From positions 1 through 11,196 of the forward strand of contig JALLPB010001105.1 of NCBI GenBank assembly GCA_036939975.1: a stretch of DNA of 11,196 nucleotides. The letters run 5' to 3'. A program made the translations under genes and the position numbers. The notes beneath the pieces were generated by a model that made no database searches, was not told where the DNA came from, and saw only the letters and a program-made list of their open reading frames with translations. Of the stretch, positions 7,405 through 11,196 are shown piece after piece (positions within the stretch are counted from its first letter, which is position 1; every line of letters starts with the position of its first letter). The stretch comes from Cyclostephanos tholiformis (taxonomy: Eukaryota; Bacillariophyta; Thalassiosirophyceae; Thalassiosirales; Thalassiosiraceae).

Positions 7405-10400
7405 CTGTTATCGTCAAGTGAAAATGATAAGTCTGATTCGTTTATTGCTAAGGCTTGCATACGTCATTCATGTTCACACTCACTGATTCATGCATCGAAT
7501 AACACTTATGATTCGAATGGATCGTGTTCGTCGCATCAATATCCTTGGTATCCAGGCGACTCATCGACGACGATTTGCTCAGCCCATGCCCCGCACGTTG
7601 AACGAGGTTCATCGTTTCAAGGGTATCTAATATCAAAGTGGCATAGTCCATATACTCTGCCCACTCCTCATCATTTACCTTCGAAGATGGCAAACGCCCT
7701 CCTTCCATGCTTGCAACCACAGCAAAAAAACGTATCACAACCACACGCGAAATGCCCTTGCCAACCTTCAACGAATCTGTGTCGTGAAAAACCATGGCGA
7801 ATGCCACGAAGCATTCCCGCAGGACGTTCCGAAAATCGGTATCAGTAACGGTGGCAAAACTAAGGTCTATCAGCCTCTGCACGGAATTTGCGAAGCTGCG
7901 TATTCGCGATGCCTCCTCCAAACTTGTTCTGCATTGTTCAACCAGCAATTTCCATGCCGGCGAGCTAAGCGTCCAATTACGATTGCGCGATCGCAGCATC
8001 CCTCCCGCGATGCGAAGCGCCAGCGGCGAGTTCCCGCACCCCTTAACGATAATCCGAGCTTGCGCGAATACCGGGGAAACCTTCGGCAATCCATTCGGAC
8101 GTCTGCCGGCCGCTGTGAGCAACAGTTTAACTGCCTCGTGTTCGGAGAATATCCGAACGAACACCTCGTGCGTTATGCCCGGTCCGACCAAACCCGGAAT
8201 GCGGGTGGTTATTAACACGCGATGTGGTGTGTCCTCGAACTTATTCTTCCCATCACTTTGCATTCCGAATAGGAACCATTTGGCATCGTCCATTTTGTAC
8301 ACGTCGTCCAAACAAATCAAAACTCGTCGGGAAATTAGTAATCTGCTTAGATCTTCCTTCATCCCCTCTAGTTCGCCACCCTGGAAGTATCGTCGAGACA
8401 CCGTGAGCTTGTTATCCGAGAAGGAATTGGTCACGTTGCTCACAGCTTTTCCATTTGGGCCCTTTCCACCGTTTGCAATAATGTTCTTGTTCTCGTCGTC
8501 GCTGCTGTCACTGGACGAATTCGAAACATTATCCTCGTCGCCGTCGTCATCCTTTCCTTCGATGAAGTCGTCTTCGCCCCCACCCTCCTCGTTGCCAAGC
8601 AGCTGGACGTACAATTGTTCGTACATCCTGCGTACCTCTCTCTCGCCCAATGCTGTCCTACCCAGATGTATCCATGCGATACCGTCGGAGAAGAATTCGC
8701 GAACCTCGACGGTTTGGATGGCGGCGACCGCCAAAGTGGTCTTGCCATTTCCCGCCTTGTCCGAGTGTCGCGACGTGATGCACGTTATGTTGTTGGCGAA
8801 TGGCTTGTCGACGTCATCGGTATCCCGGGGTCCGGTGGCGCGATCCAAAAGACAATTGACGACCTGCTTCATGAGACGATGCCTATGTATGTATTCGATA
8901 GGGAGTTTGGGCACGGCGGACGGTATTTCCGCCTTGGGCGTGAAATTCGACTTGATCTCGTCGAGGACATTGCCGCTGTTGCGGCTGTCGCCAATCTCGG
9001 AGGAGCCGATGGCCTCGCGGGCGCGCATCTGCTCAGCGCGAAGGCCCCGTATGACGTCGAGCAATTCGTCTTTGGGCTTCATCGGCTTGACCTGTCCAAG
9101 ACCCGACGGCTCCGCTATGCCCAAGGACGCGCCGTCCCCTCTTTTTCTCTTGTCCCCGTGTAATTCGCTTATGCTTGGCGGGGAAAAGCCGCTCCCTCCC
9201 CCACCCCCAATGCCCGTGTCCAACGACAGTTGCAACCTTGCCAGGTTCTCCGTGGTCATCGGTACGATGTCGGAACTATAACCGTCCTCGCCCGCGGAAT
9301 CGCCGCCACCACCGTCCCTCCTTCTTCTAAGCCGGGGAGTCGGCGTCGCCCGTCGCGCGCGTACCTTCCCGGCCGATGGGAGCATTTCCCTCCCCCGCCT
9401 AAGCACCGCGCCGACGCTCGACGATAGCGTCGACGACGTGGACACGCTCGACAACTCGCTCCCGGCCTCGCTCGATTCGTCTCCCCCCCCCTCGACCTTC
9501 CTCCTCCACGAGCTAGCGGCTGAGCTCCCATCCTCGCCGTAATCCTGCGTCACCCCCCCCAGTGCCTTCTCCACCTTCGTGTTCCACTTCGTTATCTTCC
9601 TGAGGATCTTTACGTCGTCGGATCCCACTATACGGAACATGAGAGTGTACTTCCTTTCCCTCCTAACTAGCATCAATTCGAGGACCTTGTTGCACTTCTT
9701 GATGACGTCGCGCAATCCGCGGAAGGTGGTGTCCTCCTTCAGTGCGCCTCGGGTGGCGGTGTCTATCGCGACCTCGTCAACTAGCGCGAGGAGGAAATCG
9801 AGATTGCCCATGAATTCGAACAGGGTCGCGCGTCGTTCCCACTCAGCATCGGACATCGTATTCGTCACGACGTTTGAACCGTCGTTGTCGTCCCCATCGT
9901 CGTCCCCACCATCTCCCGATCCTACGCCGATCGACGACGGTACCCCGCCAACGCCGCCCACGCCTCCACCGCCATAGTCCCCCCTGGGCGGCGGCCTCAG
10001 GATCACGCACCCCCCCGCCTCGTACGCGTCCTTGATCCCCACGGCCAGCTCGTGGAAGGTCTTCAACGCGCTCGGCGCGCGTCGGGGTAACTTCGACGTC
10101 GCGCCCGGAGCGCGCTGATCGTGGTAGGCGTCGGACCGACAGGATGTGACGGTGACGATGAGATCGACGGCGTCTATCGCGATCGTTCCGCCGCCGTTGG
10201 AGGAGGAGGAAGGGGGGGCGTCGTCGCCGCGTCGACCTCCGCTGTACATACCGGCGTTATTGCGCCCTCCTTCCATACCTCCACCTCCTCCCCCTCCCCC
10301 CTCGCCGGACGAGCGGTCGGATTCCCCCCCCCGCGCGCGCGACCCGCCCCCGCGCGATCGGGAGAGAGATCGGAGGGATCGTCCGGCCGCGGCGAGTATC

Positions 10401-10798
10401 CCCCCGGCGGAGGAGGAGGAGGAGGGCCGTTGCCTCCTCCGACGTCCTCTCGCGTCGTCGTCGTCGTCGTCGTCGCGGTCGCCGTCCGTCGAGGGTTTCG
10501 GTTTCGACGACGACGACAACGATCCCTTCCCCCCCCCGACCACGACGGCGCCTCCCCTTACCGTCGGGACGGTCCTGCCGCCGTCGGCGGAGGCGGTCGG
10601 CCGACTCTTATCGCGCGCTTGCGCCTCCTTCCCCCCCCCGCCCCCACCCCCGCCAGACAATCGCTTCTTCCTACCCCTGACGATTGTCCCCCCCCCACCC
10701 CCCCTCGCCATGGACGATGAGACGGAGGATGACATGCCGGACAAGACGCTCGCGCTACCGCTCGTCTCGTCGTCGTCCGACACGACGCCCGACATCAT
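5833..10798 (-). CDS. NLR-like STAND protein, NB-ARC plus TPR, two exons (10798-7484 and 7404-5833)
   Basis: Splicing out 7405-7483 joins two open frames into 1628 codons. Order of parts: disordered leader (residues 1-200), helical domain of possible HeLo/MLKL/RPW8 type (205-418, interrupted by a Gly/Asp-rich loop), disordered linker (420-630), NB-ARC (632-990), winged helix (about 990-1110), APAF1-like helical domain (about 1172-1250) and seven TPRs (about 1277-1622). Proteins of this class are ATP/ADP switches: the C-terminal repeats hold the NB-ARC closed until a signal is sensed, then the protein oligomerises and the N-terminal domain acts. A defence or cell-death role is inferred from architecture. 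No signal peptide or membrane helix is seen, so it is probably cytosolic. The start is the first ATG (10798); a TAA lies in frame two codons upstream (10804-10802), and a second ATG follows directly. The alternative is two separate genes, which I consider less likely. Confidence 0.82.
7405..7483 (-). other. Predicted 79-nt phase-0 spliceosomal intron
   Basis: On the minus strand the donor reads TCA|GTGAGT and the acceptor GATAACAG|ATC. A pyrimidine-leaning stretch and a CTTGAC branch-like sequence precede the acceptor. Removal fuses MHES to IKAIAEDMSK in frame, which restores the usual pattern of an MHD motif followed directly by an amphipathic helix. The length is not a multiple of three and the intron carries an in-frame TAG, so retention ends translation. 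A second possible donor (GTATGC, 21 nt inside) also keeps frame and would insert seven residues after the MHD motif; it is a weaker donor match. Confidence 0.8.
7484..10798 (-). CDS. Exon 1: disordered leader, helical N-domain, NB-ARC and winged helix
   Basis: Codes residues 1-1105. NB-ARC landmarks: P-loop DKAGNGKTT at 680-688 (DNA 8735-8761), Walker B/kinase-2 LICLDDV at 827-833 (8300-8320), RNBS-B/sensor RVLITTR at 860-866 with candidate sensor Arg866, GLPL-type GNSPLAL at 922-928, and MHD-type MHES at 1102-1105. The beta-2 strand GIAWIHLG (706-713) is typical of the family. Two features are unusual: the first P-loop glycine is Asp680, and an acidic Ser/Asp/Glu-rich insertion (735-797) separates beta-2 from Walker B. 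The first 200 residues are Gly, Ser, Arg and Asp runs from GC-rich DNA, probably disordered and possibly RNA- or nucleus-associated (Arg/Ser stretch 134-150). Unspliced, the frame runs 11 codons further (to 7448) and stops. Confidence 0.88.
9545..10186 (-). other. Candidate HeLo/MLKL/RPW8-like helical effector domain (residues ~205-418)
   Basis: Between two disordered stretches lies sequence with regular hydrophobic spacing. An opening helix pair (205-217 and SALKTFHELAVGIKDAYEAG, 243-262) is followed by a Gly/Asp-rich loop (273-315), then FEFMGNLDFLLALVDEVAID, FRGLRDVIKKCNKVLELM and KILRKITKWNTKVEKAL. The Leu-rich helix with KKCNKV, a basic link and a closing helix ending in a K-W-N-x-K-V pattern is how RPW8- and MLKL-type four-helix bundles read. 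The assignment is by eye and unverified. A generic coiled coil remains possible. Confidence 0.4.
10631..10704 (-). other. Poly-G runs coding polyglycine; G-quadruplex-prone mRNA segment
   Basis: On the plus strand there are C-runs of nine (10631-10639), five (10641-10645), five (10647-10651), nine (10688-10696) and seven (10698-10704). The mRNA therefore has closely spaced G-tracts with one-base gaps, meeting the usual G-quadruplex pattern within about 100 nt of the start codon. They encode the Gly runs at residues 33-37 and 49-56. Such tracts are also prone to length change and to sequencing error, so the frame at the far N-terminus deserves caution. Confidence 0.55.
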
Positions 10799-11196
10799 AT
10801 GTTAGTGATGTATATTGCGTTCTTCTCCTTCAGAAACGACGCTACTCTCTCCCCGGATGTGACGTTGTGTATAATAATTCACTGCGGTGTATAATGGCGA
10901 CCGAATCGTCTCTCCCCCCACCTCGACGAGGTCACGATGATAGAGAGCTGGAAATCGACCCCCCCCGTCTCATTCCATTCTCCTCCTCGTAGTTATCGAT
11001 GTATTTACTATTACTATTTTTATTTTTCTCTGTGCGTTGATTTAAGGGCGTCATTGCACCGCCGATATGTTGTAGGTACGATAGTTGTTAGAGACTGAGT
11101 TTATGATTTTTTAGCGATAGAGTCGAGCAATCGTGTGTATCAGGCCCGGTCTGTCAGGGGAATTTTTTGGTACGATTTTAGGTACGATTTATCGTA
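10799..11196 (-). promoter_or_regulatory. 5' flank of the NLR-like gene
   Basis: No gene is supportable here. Reading on the minus strand, a TAA stop lies in frame two codons before the start ATG, so the coding region does not extend further in this exon. G-rich runs occur at 10912-10919 and 10958-10967 (C-runs on plus). I see no convincing TATA box at a fixed distance. Promoter and 5' UTR presumably lie here by position only. Confidence 0.4.
11169..11192. repeat. 12-nt tandem repeat GGTACGATTTTA/GGTACGATTTAT
   Basis: Two adjacent 12-nt units differ in their last two bases. A third core, AGGTACGAT, occurs about 95 nt to the left at 11074-11082. The array may continue past the window edge. 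Confidence 0.6.

Noticed and set aside
7405..7462. Alternative inner donor GTATGC giving a 58-nt intron
   Set aside because: It keeps frame but is a weaker donor and would insert VSVNMND between the MHD motif and its helix.
7794..9281. Long plus-strand open frame (495 codons) opposite the NB-ARC region
   Set aside because: It lies antisense to a frame with clear NB-ARC motifs, and its Ser/Pro/Arg-rich composition is the complement of that coding sequence.
10121..10805. Plus-strand frames of 199 and 219 codons opposite the N-terminus
   Set aside because: They are Pro/Ser/Arg runs that mirror the poly-Gly/Asp/Ser codons of the minus-strand gene, with no family features.

Overview
The window looks like nuclear DNA of a eukaryote. 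It holds one long, well-conserved gene on the minus strand (about 5.8-10.8 kb), and the left half (1-5.8 kb) is AT-rich, repeat-laden and without an intact gene. Operon-like packing, ribosome binding sites and other bacterial signals are absent. The gene needs a short GT-AG intron to make sense, its N-terminal part is GC-rich and full of simple-codon runs, and its domains (NB-ARC switch, APAF1-like helical domain, kinesin-light-chain-like TPRs) suggest a protist or alga. A stramenopile such as a diatom is my best guess, from style rather than from a marker gene.

The main result is that two adjacent minus-strand reading frames (7448-10798 and 5833-7383) are best read as exons of one gene. A 79-nt phase-0 intron (7405-7483, donor GTGAGT, acceptor AACAG) removes the stop between them and gives a 1628-residue protein. 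The layout is: disordered Ser/Gly/Arg/Asp-rich leader; a helical segment that resembles the HeLo/MLKL/RPW8 four-helix-bundle class; a second disordered linker; NB-ARC with P-loop, LDDV, TTR and GxPLAL motifs; winged helix ending in an MHD-type motif (MHES) exactly at the splice junction; an APAF1-like helical domain; and about seven TPRs. This is the design of a STAND/NLR switch: TPRs as sensor or autoinhibitor, NB-ARC as nucleotide switch, N-terminal bundle as candidate effector. The effector assignment and the immune or cell-death role are inference.

Left half: 1-1045 has no supportable gene. 1046-1354 carries interleaved direct repeats. 1551-1586 is an 18-nt tandem repeat. 1600-2010 is G/T-rich low-complexity sequence. 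2011-2620 is AT-rich and featureless. 2629-2847 is a hairpin-pair repeat with short inverted ends. From about 3100 to 5646 on the plus strand lies what looks like a decayed gene: GGY...PFCG repeats, then an array of paired ~100-nt units coding acidic DxDG-type peptides (higher-order period 204-208 nt), then several short frames with hydrophobic, membrane-like stretches in shifting phase. It converges on the intact gene, whose stop codon lies in one copy of a 39-nt tandem duplication.

The right end (10799-11196) is the 5' flank of the NLR-like gene. It has an in-frame stop just before the start codon and, at the extreme end, a 12-nt tandem repeat.
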